Origin: Dryas octopetala
Lineage: Eukaryota > Streptophyta > Magnoliopsida > Rosales > Rosaceae
DNA: 64,000 nucleotides
Direction of reading: 5' to 3'
NCBI GenBank assembly: GCA_963921425.1
Contig: OY992839.1
Coordinates: 8,969,409-9,033,408, forward strand
The notes below the pieces were generated by a model. The model ran no database searches, was not told the origin of the DNA, and saw nothing but the letters and a program-made list of their open reading frames with translations. Shown piece by piece: positions 10,961 to 21,710 of the stretch. The position numbers and the translations under genes were made by a program. Position 1 is the stretch's first letter. Each line of letters starts with the position of its first letter.

Positions 10961-11162
10961 CAGTAGTGCTAGATATACCACATTTTTATACCATAATTTC
11001 ATACCACCTTATGTGGCAACTTACATGGCATTCATACATTGGATACTAAAAAATAAAAAGAAAAACCCAAAAAGAAAAAGAAAAATTCTGTCCAATAAAG
11101 TAATGACACGTGAGATGGTATAAGAATGTGGTATAAGAAATGTGGTAAGTATAGCATTATTC
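10961..11162. mobile_element. Mutator-type MITE, 202 bp
   Basis: A 9-bp direct repeat TTCTCATAT (10952-10960, 11163-11171) flanks inverted ends that share the core TA-CCACATTT-TATACC. The 9-bp duplication points to Mutator-like transposition. No coding capacity. The site is empty in copy A near 3525, and a relative lies at 56429-56616 in the opposite sense. Confidence 0.75.
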
Positions 11163-11175
11163 TTCTCATATATAA

Positions 11176-11580
11176 GAGCCCATTTGGTTCAAGTTTTAGA
11201 GGCTGAAAATGAAAAATCAATTTCATTCTCATGTTTGGTAAGTACAGGAAAGAGAAATCAATTCCTGGCCCAAGGGAATCTGATGCCCTTATTGGGGGGA
11301 AAATGAAACCTTGCTGGAGCAATGATATTGATTTCCCCTTCTTGGGAAAGCATTTATTACTTCTTTTTGGACAAAACTAACTCTGCTATTATTTCAAAAT
11401 AAATAATAGATTATGGTACAATTGTAAAACTGACCAAACACAACATTTATTACTTCCAATTCCTTGTTTACTTTCCTAAGCTTACCAAACACAGAAAAAA
11501 GAATTTCACATTCTCTTCCCCTTGGAAAATGCAAAGGAATTGATTTTCCAAGAAATCAATTCCGTAAACCAAACGGGCCC
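11176..11580. mobile_element. Tourist-like MITE, copy B
   Basis: Duplicate of the element at 3533-3938, 405 bp, with flanking TAA repeats (11173-11175, 11581-11583) and ends GAGCCCATTTGG / GGGCCCGTTTGG. Slight end divergence dates from after the segmental duplication. Confidence 0.75.
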
Positions 11581-11689
11581 TAAAGGTTTTTCGACAATCT
11601 TTTGTACATGCAATCCTGTTTATTAGTTGTTGAAACATGAGATAAATAGCAAAATCTACATATATGACAATCGCCTACATATTTTTAGT

Positions 11690-12494
11690 AGTAAATTAGG
11701 GAAATCCCGATCAAACTATGATTTTCCCATTAAAACTCATGCATTTTTATTTTCATGTGTTAACCCCTTTAACTAGGTCCAAACTCACCTACTTTTCATA
11801 TATAAATTTCCTAGTCAGCATTTTTGAAAATCTAAATTTTGTAAATCCCTTTTATGCCATTAAACTCATTTCTCACTTTTTTTCTTTGTTTTTACTCCTT
11901 ACATAATGCTTTTAAAGTTGATTGATCATTAATGATTGGACGTTTTCTGCACAAAAGGTCTAGGTAAATTGTTCATTCTCGATACTTACAAAAAAAAATT
12001 GTGTATTTCTACTTAGTTATATAATTGAGAGCACTTAAGTCCTTAATAATTTTGTGTAGCCTTGTATGAGCAATGTAGTTAAATTGATACATACAAATTT
12101 AATTGCGGTTCAAAATAGGTAAATTGATCATGAAAAAAAGTAGGTAAATTGATGATTCTAAAAGACATGTAGGGGTGATTTGATGATTCTTTATAAAAAA
12201 AAAAAAAAAAAAAGTAGGTATATTAATCATTCTATAAAAAGTAGGTAAATTGACCGGTCTAAAAAAAATGTAGGTAAATTGATCATTCTAAAAAAAGGTG
12301 ATTTTTTTTTATGTGAAATATCTACTTATGAAACTTTTTTCATGCATTTTGTTAGTTTGTTAAATAATTTTGAAACCTTCATGTACCTACAAATTTTAGA
12401 GAGAAATTTTGAATTAATTGGGATCAGAATATCTACCAAATTTAGATGTTTGTTTTTAATCAATTAGGATTATATTTATTGCCTTGTATCATTG
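11690..12494. repeat. Intergenic DNA with ~30-bp minisatellite
   Basis: No gene. From about 12108 to 12300 a degenerate tandem repeat of GTAGGTAAATTGATCATTCT followed by an A run is present in about six copies. The remainder is AT-rich without recognisable elements. Confidence 0.55.
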
Positions 12495-12509
12495 CACTAC
12501 AAGAAAATA

Positions 12510-13030
12510 TGGAATAGGCAACGGAACAATAGGCAAGGAATTAAAATTCGTTGCCTATTCTGAGAATAGGCAAGGAATAGTTGCACATAGGCAACGAATC
12601 TGAAATTGGTATTGAAAAACTCATCAGCAATGAATTCTTTGGAATAGGCAACGCTTATTTCGTTGCCAAATAGAGTAATTGGCAAGGAAAGTACCAACTC
12701 GTAGCCTATTTTTACGCGGGTTGAAGCGCTAACCATTGCAACCATGATTTCCTTGCCTACTGTTTTTTTATTCGTTGCCATTATTTTTATAGACAAGGAA
12801 AAAAAAATTTGTTGCCTATTTACAAGAAAACTTGGAATGGCAACGGAACAATAGGCAACAACAGAAAAGTCCTTGCCTATTCTCCGAATAGGCAAGGAAT
12901 GGTTGGTCATGGGCAACGATTGAACATTAGATATTGAACAATACATAGACAATAACTTTAGAATAATAGGCAACGTATCGTTCGTTGCCCATTAATGTTA
13001 TCGGCAAGGAAAAAACAGAATTTGTTGCCG
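12510..13030. repeat. Left subterminal repeat zone of the CACTA element
   Basis: Dense short motifs of the form ATAGGCAA(C/G)GAA and TTCGTTGCCTAT in direct and inverted order. They match the motifs at the right end. A minus-strand open frame here (12497-12973) is a by-product of the repeats. Confidence 0.75.
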
Positions 13031-13071
13031 ATTTACAAAAATATAGGCTAAGAAAAAAAAATTTGTATTTC

Positions 13072-14010
13072 TATGTAAAAACTCACATCTCGATCGTGTT
13101 TCCAACGATCTGAATCGTTCATTTTTAGCTCATCACTCAAAGATCATCTCTATAAAAAATATGCCCAATCAGAGATGTAGAAGTTAGATAATAGTGGTCG
13201 AACTTATGAACGATCGTAATTTTTCTAATGTAATCGAATGGACAGATGAATTCTGATTTGGTTGATTTTTTGCAAAATTTATCTTTGAATATAAGCGTAG
13301 AAAATGAACGGCTCCGATTGTTGAAATCACGTTGTGGTCTTCACAATTATTGAAACAACAAGGTTTCAATGAAAAAGTTAAATAGCATAATACTCTTCAA
13401 GTGTATGTATATGTAGAAACTCACATCTCGATCGTGTTTCCAACGATCCGAACCGTTGATTTGTTAGTTTCTCACTCAAAGATCATCTCTTAAAAAAATT
13501 GGCCCAATCGAAGATGTAGAAATTAGATAAAAGTGGTCAAACTTATGAACGATCTTGGTTTTTCTAATGATAATCGAACATGAAGATGAATTTCGATTTT
13601 ACTGATTTTTTACGAGATTGATCTTTGAGTGTAAATGTAGAAAATGAAAGGCTCCGATCATTGAAATCACGTTGTGGTCTTCACAATTATTAAAACGATA
13701 AGGTTTCAACGAAAACGTTAATAACATAATACTCTTCAAGTGTATTTATATATAGAAGCTCATATCTCGAACGTGTTTCCAATGATCTAAACCATTCATA
13801 TTTAGTCCCTCACTCAAAGATCATCCCTGTAAAAAATTGACTTAATCGAAGATGTAGAAGTTAGGTAACGGTGGTCGAACTTATGAACAATCATGGTTTT
13901 TCTAATGATAATCGAATGGTAGATGAATTCCGATTGAGCCGATTTTTTGCAGGGATGATCTTTGAGTATGAACATAGAAAATGAACGGCACCGATCATTG
14001 AAATTAGGTA
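13072..14010. repeat. Three ~340-bp foldback tandem units
   Basis: Each unit begins near ACTCACATCTCGATCGTGTT (13079, 13419, ~13758) and is itself an imperfect inverted repeat: its left arm (CGTGTTTCCAACGATC...AAAGATCATC) and right arm (...ATCTTTGA...GAACGGCTCCGAT) are near reverse complements. The third unit is shortened. The same repeat recurs as about two units at 28801-29380 inside a different TIR element. Confidence 0.75.
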
Positions 14011-14149
14011 ACGGTGATCAAGAAAGTTGACATAATAAATTTTTTAAAAATTAAAGAAGAATTTTATTTTTGTATTAATAACTTTTTTAAAAAAACAATT
14101 GTTGATTTTAATTTTTATTCTTTATTTTTTTGTAAGCCTGTATTTTTTT

Positions 14150-14905
14150 CGGAATTACCCGGTTGATCGAAAATTTTCAATTTCCCACCTTATTTTTCCT
14201 TCTCCCTCTCTAATCTCTTTTTCTAACTCTTTTCCTTTCCAAACCTACCTCTCTCTCTCTAGTATATTAAAAACACTCAAAATCTCTAGAAAATCAAAGA
14301 CACTCACACTCTCCCTCTCGTCCCCCTGGTTCTCTCAACCTCGCCCTGCCCCGCAACTCCCCACCTCAGCCCAGCCCAGCCCAGTCCCGCCCCGACCTGA
14401 CCTGCCCTGCTTAGCCTGGCCTCGACCCTCATCTCTCTCCCCCTCAGTTTCTCTCTCCTCTCTCCCCACCGCCCCCGTCCCATTCCCCTCCCCCTGCATC
14501 CCGGCTCCCCCTACTCACCGAAACCCAACCCCCAGCCCCGACGACCCACCACGGTGGCAGGAGGGATGGGGCTGGGTTTGGGTTGGCTTGGATTTGGGTT
14601 TTCGCTGCTGGGATTTGGGTTGTGGTTTCTGATTACTAAGCTTTGGGGATCCAAAGGTTGTTTAGGGTTTTGGATTTTCTTCCTCTCAGGCTATTTTTCA
14701 GGTTGACTTCAAGCTCCATCCTCCTTTTTCTGATTAAAAGTTCATTTTTAATCTCTGAAGAAAAAAATTGATCTTATAGTCTCTGTATAATTTGAAGGCT
14801 TGTGTCAATCTGAGATTATTCCACTACTAATTTGTTGATATTACTTTTTAGAGTTTGATTGTTTGGTAATTGTTATAGGTGTTTGGATTTTAGAGTAATC
14901 TAAGA
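14150..14905 (+). other. GC/CT-rich leader-like region inside the CACTA element
   Basis: A strong base-composition change: C-rich and pyrimidine-rich between 14200 and 14560, then GT-rich sequence and a GATTTGGGTT stretch. This resembles a plant promoter or 5'-leader region, perhaps driving the captured exons downstream. The 177-codon open frame (14099-14632) lacks recognisable domains and is Pro/Ser-rich because of composition. Confidence 0.35.
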
Positions 14906-15669
14906 ATATGACACAGAAATCCTCCAACAGGGAGCACCAGACCACAACAAAGCCTCCTCTTATACCATCCCCTCTACATTTTTCTAAATTTTTTCAGGTC
15001 CTTGTGCTAATTTATTTATTTATTTATTCCTATATCTTTCTTTTGGGTTATTGTAATTTGTTTTTACTGTATATTTCTTCTAAAAAAATGAAAATTAATT
15101 TCAATGTACAGATATTATATCAAACAAGCCATTTTTTCTTGTCTTATCTTGTTTCTATTTAATTTCATGCATTGCCCATACAATTGGTTTGTACTATGAT
15201 CTTCAAAATTCAACTCAGTTCCACCAAAAAAGGTTGTGAGGATAGGTATTGTATTGGACCATTGGTACTCTCTTTTTCTTGGTTCTCTGTTTTACCCCGA
15301 ATGCTCAGACAGTCAAGTCAAGGAAGTATTGGCTATCCTTATTGCGATCTAGCTCATTTTGAACTTTGGTGGAATCTTTGTCATTATAGTTTTGATATAA
15401 ATCATGCTACTGTACATTTCAAAGAGTATTTTTGTTTGGTATTAGATGGCTAATAAATATCATCATTCTGATGACATTGTGTTGTTTTTCATATAGTTGA
15501 TTGTAAAGTTCTTCATTGTGTACTTTCATTGTTGATTGTATATTAATTTTTTTTTTTAAATTACATTTGTGTTTGTATAAATGTAATTTTTATAGTCTGT
15601 ATGTCCTAATTATAATGAATTATAACATTTGAAAACATTATCATAGTGATTGACCCTTAAAGTTACTAT

Positions 15670-15861
15670 TGCAAATTCCAAATGTTGAGAGAGCTCATTC
15701 CCCATAGTGATCAAAAGAGAGATAAAGCGTCATTTTTTTTAGAGGTACATTCCAAATTGTTGACTAACTGGAGTTTCATTCTTATTATTTTTTTGGTTCC
15801 CAGGTTATCGAATACATTCAGTTTTTGGTATGAAGGTCCACACCAAGGATGGAACCATGTT
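15670..15861 (+). pseudogene. bHLH (BIM1/BIM2-like) exon fragments captured by the CACTA element
   Basis: The first piece encodes [20 protein letters not shown], the loop/helix-2 region of BIM-type bHLH factors, which act with BES1 in brassinosteroid signalling. It ends at a GT (15745). After a short intron ending in CAG, the second piece encodes VIEYIQFL and, in another frame, [10 protein letters not shown], both from the segment that follows in BIM proteins. A deletion between these blocks breaks the frame. Family recognition is from memory; it is a fragment with no start, no basic region and no function as a TF expected. It may still be transcribed as part of the element. Confidence 0.7.
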
Positions 15862-16302
15862 TAAACATTTAAATTGTGCACTTTTTTGTCCCTTTTCATA
15901 CGGTTTCATTTGTATATGTTTTTTACAATATTGTGCAGGAAAATATTAAAACTTACTTGAAAATGGTTGTTCCTGACCCCTCCAACTAAGAGCTAGGTTT
16001 TTAAAATATAAACATTTCCTTTTTTTTGTTTATATAGTTCTTAAACAATTCTGGCTGAAGATGTCTTCACCAACCGGCTGAAGTGAATGTGCTTGTTTGT
16101 TGATTTATGCAATTGAGTGTGGTTGTTGGTTTATGTAGTTTTGTACATCTTTTTGTCTTCCATCAGGTAACTTGTTTGATGTATTGCTCTTTCTATATAC
16201 TCATTTTTTTTTTCTTCCAGATTGATCTATTATAAAATTAAGTATATTATGATTAAGTGAAGTCAATGTTTCCATCCATGTTTGTTTTGGTTGAAATTGC
16301 AG

Positions 16303-16360
16303 GATGTGTTCAATCTACTTCCAAATCTCAATGTGGCTGAGTTAATCTAGGCATTTGCAG
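16303..16360 (+). pseudogene. RPN8 (26S proteasome subunit) exon fragment captured by the CACTA element
   Basis: Between AG (16301-16302) and GT (16361) the 58-bp exon encodes DVFNLLPNLNVAELI, a stop, then AFA. This matches the conserved DVFNLLPNLNV segment of plant 26S proteasome lid subunit RPN8, where the stop position is normally Lys or another residue before AFA. Both exon borders appear retained, so genomic DNA rather than cDNA was captured. It is non-functional because of the stop. Confidence 0.7.
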
Positions 16361-16974
16361 GTATACAAGCGAAGTTTGAGTTATATGCATGTTGAGTGGT
16401 GTAAATGAATTCTCTGTGCAGTATTGATAGTAATTTTCTTGTATGTTTTCATTGGAGTATGCAAAGAACAAACGAAGCGGTTACACTCAAGCACAAATTG
16501 ATGAGGTGCAGGTTGAATGGGGAGAGTTTGTGACCTTGACTAATCTGTAGCCCTGTTGGGAGGTATTAGGTACTTAGGGTTTGTCATTTTGTTGATATTT
16601 AGATCAAGTTATGCTGCCATGCCATATTTTTGGTAAAGAAGGCAAGTACTAGTAGACTGGTTCTGATTTTTGTAAATATGGATAGATTATTGAACAAGGG
16701 TGTAGATGTTCAAATTGTAGGTAAATTGCTGCCATGACAATAATTTGTAAGTGTAGGCAGTTAGGTTTTGGTACACATGCAATTGATTGTTATCTTGAAC
16801 AAATATTGATTGCTTTAATGAATAGATTTTGAATGAATGGATTTATAGTTGAATGGACTTATATGGTTGAATAGATTTATGATTGAAAATATCAAAAAAA
16901 CAAAAACAACAAAAGGTATGGTATTTTTAATTGCAAAATACCAAAAAAAAATGCAGACTATATTTTTAATTGCA

Positions 16975-17410
16975 AAATACCATAAAAGCAACGCCCTTTT
17001 CCTTGCCTATTGTAAGAAGAGGCAAGGAAATAGTTGTTGCTTATGCAAAGGCAACAATGATTTCCTTGCCTATTGTAAGAATAGGCAAGGAAAGGGTTGT
17101 TGCCTATGAAAAGACTAAATTTCTTATAGTGATATTAGGCAACAATAGAGTCGTTGTCTATAAATAGAATAGACAATGACGACACTATTGCATAATGTAA
17201 TAGGCAACGAGGCCATTATTTCTCAATCCTTCGAAAAATTATATTTTCGAGTCACAATAGACAACGATAAAGTCGTTGCCAATTTCGCAACTACTGTTGA
17301 AATCGTTGCCTATAATTATAGGCAAGGGTCCTAGGGCAACGACCCTGGCAACAGTAAAAAATCGTTGCCTATTTGTTTAGGCAATGAATTTTTAGCTTTA
17401 GACAACGACT
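16975..17410. repeat. Right subterminal repeat zone of the CACTA element
   Basis: Repeats of AGGCAAGGAAA, GTTGCCTAT and ATAGGCAACGA in both orientations, matching the left subterminal zone, followed by the terminal TTTTCTTGTAGTG. Confidence 0.75.
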
Positions 17411-17445
17411 TTCAATCATTGCCAAATTCCTGTTTTCTTGTAGTG

Positions 17446-18038
17446 TTGGGATCAATGATCAATCAAATCCCTAAAATTTGGATTAGATTTATTGCCTTGT
17501 AATATTAATGAGAATGGCAGGTTTTGTACTTAGTGAGGCCATTTAAGGTGTATTTTAATCTTAGATGGCTAGAAATTTTGAATTTGGGTCTCATTCATTA
17601 ACTAAAAAGTCAATGGGTTGCAAGCTTTAAAAAAAGAGTTGGAGGGGCTGAGATCCAATTAACCCTATTTTTAGCAATTCACCTTACTCAAGATAATGGT
17701 TTTTTCGACAATCTCATGTGCATAAATAAACGTTTGTTAGATGTTGATACACATGAGACACATAGCTAGTGAGATTCACATATATCAATGATTGACAATT
17801 TTTCACGCATTCTTAGCAATTTACCTTATCCACAATATAGAGTTTTTTCGATAGTTATTTTTGCATGCTTAACTATTTATCAATTGTTGGTGCATATATG
17901 TAAGACCATACTAATATCAACATACATCAACGATTGACAATTGTTCAATATCCTTACCAATTCACCTTACCCACAATACACCTTACTTCATGAAAATACC
18001 TTATAGTTTATAATTCATGGTTCAAATAATACTAAATG
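17446..18038. repeat. Intergenic DNA with two ~155-bp degenerate repeats
   Basis: Two diverged copies (about 17680-17835 and 17836-17990) of a segment containing TTTTTCGA(C/T)A, TTGTTG(A/G)T(A/G)CA, CA(A/C)CGATTGACAATT and TTAGCAATT(C/T)ACCTTA. Related sequence occurs at 3942-4060 and 11582-11700. No coding potential. Confidence 0.5.
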
Positions 18039-18430
18039 AGAAATGTTATCTACCTTCTCCACTAGTCCTCTGATATTCTTTATTATTTTTATTTTGCAAT
18101 ATAGTCTTATAATCGGAACCAATCATTTTTTAGATCATTCCTTAAAGATCATATCTGCTAAAAATTAACCGAATCGAAAGTCGATCGTTTGGTTATTTAT
18201 CTGTGATTAAACAAATAGACGATTTTTGAAACAATTTGATTTATCATTTGTTTATTTGATAATGAGATACATGACCAAAAGATTTTAAATTTAGTTAATT
18301 TTTTACATAAATGATTTTTAAGAGATAATCCAAAAATTGAAAAATTTCGATCATGAGACTACACTGTCAAATAAAAATAATAAAAATAAATGTTGAAGAA
18401 AGTAAAAAGAAGAAGATAGATATCATTCTC
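18039..18430. mobile_element. Foldback MITE, ~390 bp
   Basis: The outer ~80 bp on each side are imperfect inverted repeats (left GAGAAATGTTATCTACCTTC, right end complementary with GAGAATGATATCTATCTTC), both with TTATTATTTTTATTT inner segments. The centre contains AAAGATCAT and ATGATTTTT arms like those in the ~340-bp foldback repeats of this window. No protein coding and no certain target duplication. Confidence 0.5.
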
Positions 18431-18788
18431 CCTACTGAATATAAGAAAATAGAGAAATGTTAGGTACTCCATAGACCATAAGAAACAAAAGTTCAAACTA
18501 GACATTTCCAAGTACACAATTTTGTGTCGTGGACCTTGTGGTGCACATTACAAGTTGACTTTTGCAAAAAGAGCCAACCAAGCATATTTGGTGGGCATGC
18601 ACTGGAGAATCTAATCCAAGTTCCAACCCCCCAATGAGTTTGTCCCCTTGCTAAATCTAATCAACATGGGAATCCTGCATGGAATACAACAATAGATCCC
18701 ATCTTTAATCTATAATTAATAATGATTATTCTTATTTTGCAAAGTTTTGATTATGATCCTAATTAATAAACAAACGGTATATCAAAGA

Positions 18789-19560
18789 GTGATGTCAACG
18801 GTACATGTAAGATAATTTTGAAGAGTTAATTACACTTACACCCCTGAGGTTTATCGTCTTTTCACATATACTCCTTAGAGTTTCAAAAATTACACATACA
18901 CTTTCTGAAGTTTCAAAACTATTGCATATAACTTCCTACAAGAGAAAAAAATAAATAAATAAAAAATAAAATTTTTGTATTGAGGTTGGACCTTACACCT
19001 TAAGTAATCTTATTAGGCCATTTAACCCCTTAGCATGCATTTTTGCATAATTTCTCATCATTTTTCCTCTCATTATAGGGGGTTATATGCAACAGTTTTG
19101 AAACCTCAGGGGGTGTATGTGTAATTTTTGAAACTCCAGGAGGTATATGTGAAAAGACGATAAACCTCAAGAGGTGTAAGTGTAATTAACTCTAAGTTTG
19201 AAATGTATTGCTGGTGGACATAAATAAACTAATATTTCGTCAAAAAAATAAATTAGATTTATGTGTATTTTGTTAATATAGAAGATTACAAATAAATTAA
19301 TAAAACATTTGTTAATTTTATAATAGTCAAAATACAATTTTAGTTTCTATAATGATCACATGCAAATATTTGCAAATTACATAATAGTCAATGGGCTTAG
19401 CCCAATTTGGGTGACCCTATATATACTATTTCTAGTGTTAAATTACTATTATGTCCTTCAAAAATATTTTGACTCAAATTACTATCACACAATCATCAAG
19501 TCTAAAAACTGTAACTGTGTGATAATTTTCAATTAAAAAATTGTAACTGTGTGATAGCTA
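18789..19560. repeat. Interspersed duplicated block (partner at 4365-4750)
   Basis: Colinear with 4365-4750 (both start GAGTGATGTCAACGGTAC and share the GGGCT-AGCCCAATTTGGGTG segment), interrupted here by a foldback MITE at 18823-19192. Confidence 0.75.
18823..19192. mobile_element. Long-arm foldback MITE (370 bp)
   Basis: Arms of about 105-110 bp are near-perfect reverse complements, starting GAGTTAATTACACTTACACC and ending in its complement. Flanks show an imperfect ~10-bp direct repeat (TAATTTTGAA / TAAGTTTGAA), and the related block near 4390 has the uninterrupted site (GATAAGTTTGACATG), consistent with Mutator-type insertion. Transcription through it would give a long hairpin RNA. Confidence 0.7.
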
Positions 19561-19715
19561 CCAATTAAAAAATAATAATTGTGTGATAATTACTAATTAA
19601 AAAACATAAAAAAATAATTGTGTGACAGTCATCGATTAAAAAACGATTACTGTATGACAGTTACCAATTAAAAAACAATAATTGTTACACAGTTACTAAA
19701 TTAAAAAAAATATGT
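19505..19715. repeat. ~32-bp minisatellite
   Basis: About six units built on AACTGTGTGATAGTTACCAA followed by TTAAAAAA. The partner block near 4700 has fewer units, so the array expanded or contracted after the duplication. Confidence 0.65.
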
Positions 19716-20804
19716 GATTATTATTGACTTATATATCATTTTAAAAATTGGACATTAGCAGTATGTCAGCATAATGGCAAGATCTGTAAATTTCTTTTTG
19801 TTTTTGTCCAGTTGTTAATTTACATAATTTATCTTAATTTTATTTTTGTCAATAGTAATTATTATGGTATTTTGAAAAAATTCATTGACTCATTTGTAAT
19901 ATTGAAAATATTTTTTTATAATTGGCCCTTGTTAATATTTATTTATTTATTTATAAATGTAAACAAAAAATTTCTTTGATGATACAATATGAAAGGTCAA
20001 CTTCTTATCCGAAAGCGGAAATTTTGAGTCTCTTTGTTGGATATGTACGAAAGCCTGACTCCATCTTGCATTCTTGCATCACATGAGCATAATCCTTATT
20101 TATTTAGGAAAGAGAGAATATGAGAGGTGAACTTTCTTATAAATTAGACATTTTGAAAATAATGTTTGAAGTTACCAGTTAACTAGTGATTAGTGACATT
20201 TTTTTATCAATGTTAGAGAAATTTTAAGTTCGAATTCCCCTCATCCAGATTAATAAATAAATAAACAATTGTTTTAGGTTATACATCTCTGAACCTATAT
20301 GGTTAATATTTATTTGGACTAAAAGATGAAAATCTTCCGTATAGTTCTTTATTTAATACAAAAGAAAACACATATCTCACTCAATCTCATCCCCTTATTG
20401 ATCTCAATCGCTTCTTTAGAACATATGGGAAAGAAAAAGGTGAAATCAAAGAAATTTCTTTCAAGAAAATTACTTTAGGCATCTATGTACAAAGAGAAAT
20501 GTCAAACCCACCCATAGTTAAGCAAATGCAATTAAAAAGAAATGTGAATAAAAAAGTCACTCGAGTTTCTCTCTTTTGAGTTTCTTTGGGGTACATCAGT
20601 CTCATTATATCTCATATCAATATAAATTAATTTCGGTAAAATTATCAATATGTACTTTTTTTAAAGGAGCATTGAGAGATAAAGGAATTGAAGTATTCAA
20701 TTAAAAATTAATCTGCAATGAAAGAGACTCAAAATATTTATAAGAACTTACACAATGTTATAGTTTTCCAACGTAAGATAGTGCTCTACATTATCACATT
20801 AAAA
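19716..20804. other. Intergenic DNA, nothing recognised
   Basis: AT-rich, with no supported coding region, TIR pair or LTR structure. Confidence 0.6.
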
Positions 20805-20812
20805 TATAGGAG

Positions 20813-21702
20813 CAGTGACGAGTCCACGTTGTGGGCTACTTGGGCTGTAGCCCATGTGGAATTTTGTTTTTACTAGTTTACTAAGGTTAATTTCACACTT
20901 AAGCCCGCCCCAAATATTGATCCCAGCCCACTTATACCCAACTACCCAAATTCTTCACTAATCACTAGCATCCAAAACAAACATTAGTCCTCTAAACTCT
21001 TCAGCTCTCTCTCTCTCTCCTCTGTCCACTTCAGTCTTCAACACATTGTCTCTCCACTGTCTAGGACCACATCTTCCAATCCAAGTATGAATTTTGCAAG
21101 TTTTTGGTGAAAAATCTCTACAACTCAACTTCAAGCTCCTAAGTAGCGTTTGGCCCTCTCTTTTTTGTTCCTTTTTTTTTTAATTCACCAATTTTAAAAT
21201 TAGGGATTTGATTATTTTATATGATTAAAATTAGGGATTTGATGATTAAATTAGTACTTGATTTTGATTAATGTATTAGTAAATTAATTAGGATATGATT
21301 ATTTTGATTATTGTATAGGATTTAATTATTTTGATTATTGTATATAGGATTTCCTTTGTTGGCCATTTGGTGGAGTGCCTCACTTGTCCTAACTATTGAG
21401 GTGTAGTGCCTTGCTAGGGTAAATTTCTTGTCTTTATGAATCTATAATACTGATGCATGTTTAATTATTATTTTGTATTTGCATTGCATATTTAATTGTC
21501 TTTTTTATTTGCATTGCATGTTTAATTGTTCTTTTGTTTTTATGTGAGTTTTATTTATGTATAGATATGCATTTTGAGGGGTAAGGCTCATTATATTCCC
21601 CTACTAAGTATATTTTTCTAGTAATAAAATTTATTCGTATCGTCGAGTTTTTTATAAGTTAAGCGTAGCCCATCTCACTTTGGAATCCTAGATTCGTCCC
21701 TG
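20813..21702. mobile_element. Non-autonomous hAT element, 890 bp
   Basis: Perfect 8-bp duplication TATAGGAG (20805-20812, 21703-21710). Ends are CAGTGACGAGTCCACG on the left and CAGGGACGAATCTAGG on the right, read inward, followed on both sides by GGGCTAC-type subterminal motifs (GTAGCCCA). The interior includes a CT-rich leader-like stretch near 21005-21060 and AT-rich DNA but no transposase. Confidence 0.88.
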
Positions 21703-21710
21703 TATAGGAG

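Larger units (their letters stand above)
4751..11686. repeat. Segmental duplication, copy B, interrupted by insertions
   Basis: Matches 2525-4048. The homologous parts are 4751-5000 and 10196-11686. Between them lies the chimeric retroelement, and at 10961-11162 a MITE absent from copy A. Duplication therefore preceded both insertions. Confidence 0.85.
12495..17445. mobile_element. Non-autonomous CACTA (En/Spm) transposon carrying host gene fragments
   Basis: Ends are CACTACAAGAAAA (12495) and its complement TTTTCTTGTAGTG (to 17445), with a 3-bp target duplication TTG on both sides. Both subterminal zones (about 12510-13030 and 16980-17410) hold many copies of ATAGGCAACGA/ATAGGCAAGGA in both orientations, the usual arrangement of transposase-binding repeats in CACTA elements. 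No transposase is recognisable. The interior carries ~340-bp foldback repeats (13072-14010), a GC-rich leader-like region (14200-14640), and exon pieces of a bHLH gene and of RPN8. At 4951 bp it is a gene-fragment-carrying CACTA. Confidence 0.88.

Noticed and set aside
12497-12973. 158-codon minus-strand open frame at the CACTA left end
   Set aside because: It is made of the subterminal repeats of the transposon; repeated GGCAACGA motifs keep the frame open. No domain.
14099-14632. 177-codon plus-strand open frame
   Set aside because: Pro/Ser-rich translation of a C-rich leader-like region; no conserved motif and no matching splice signals.
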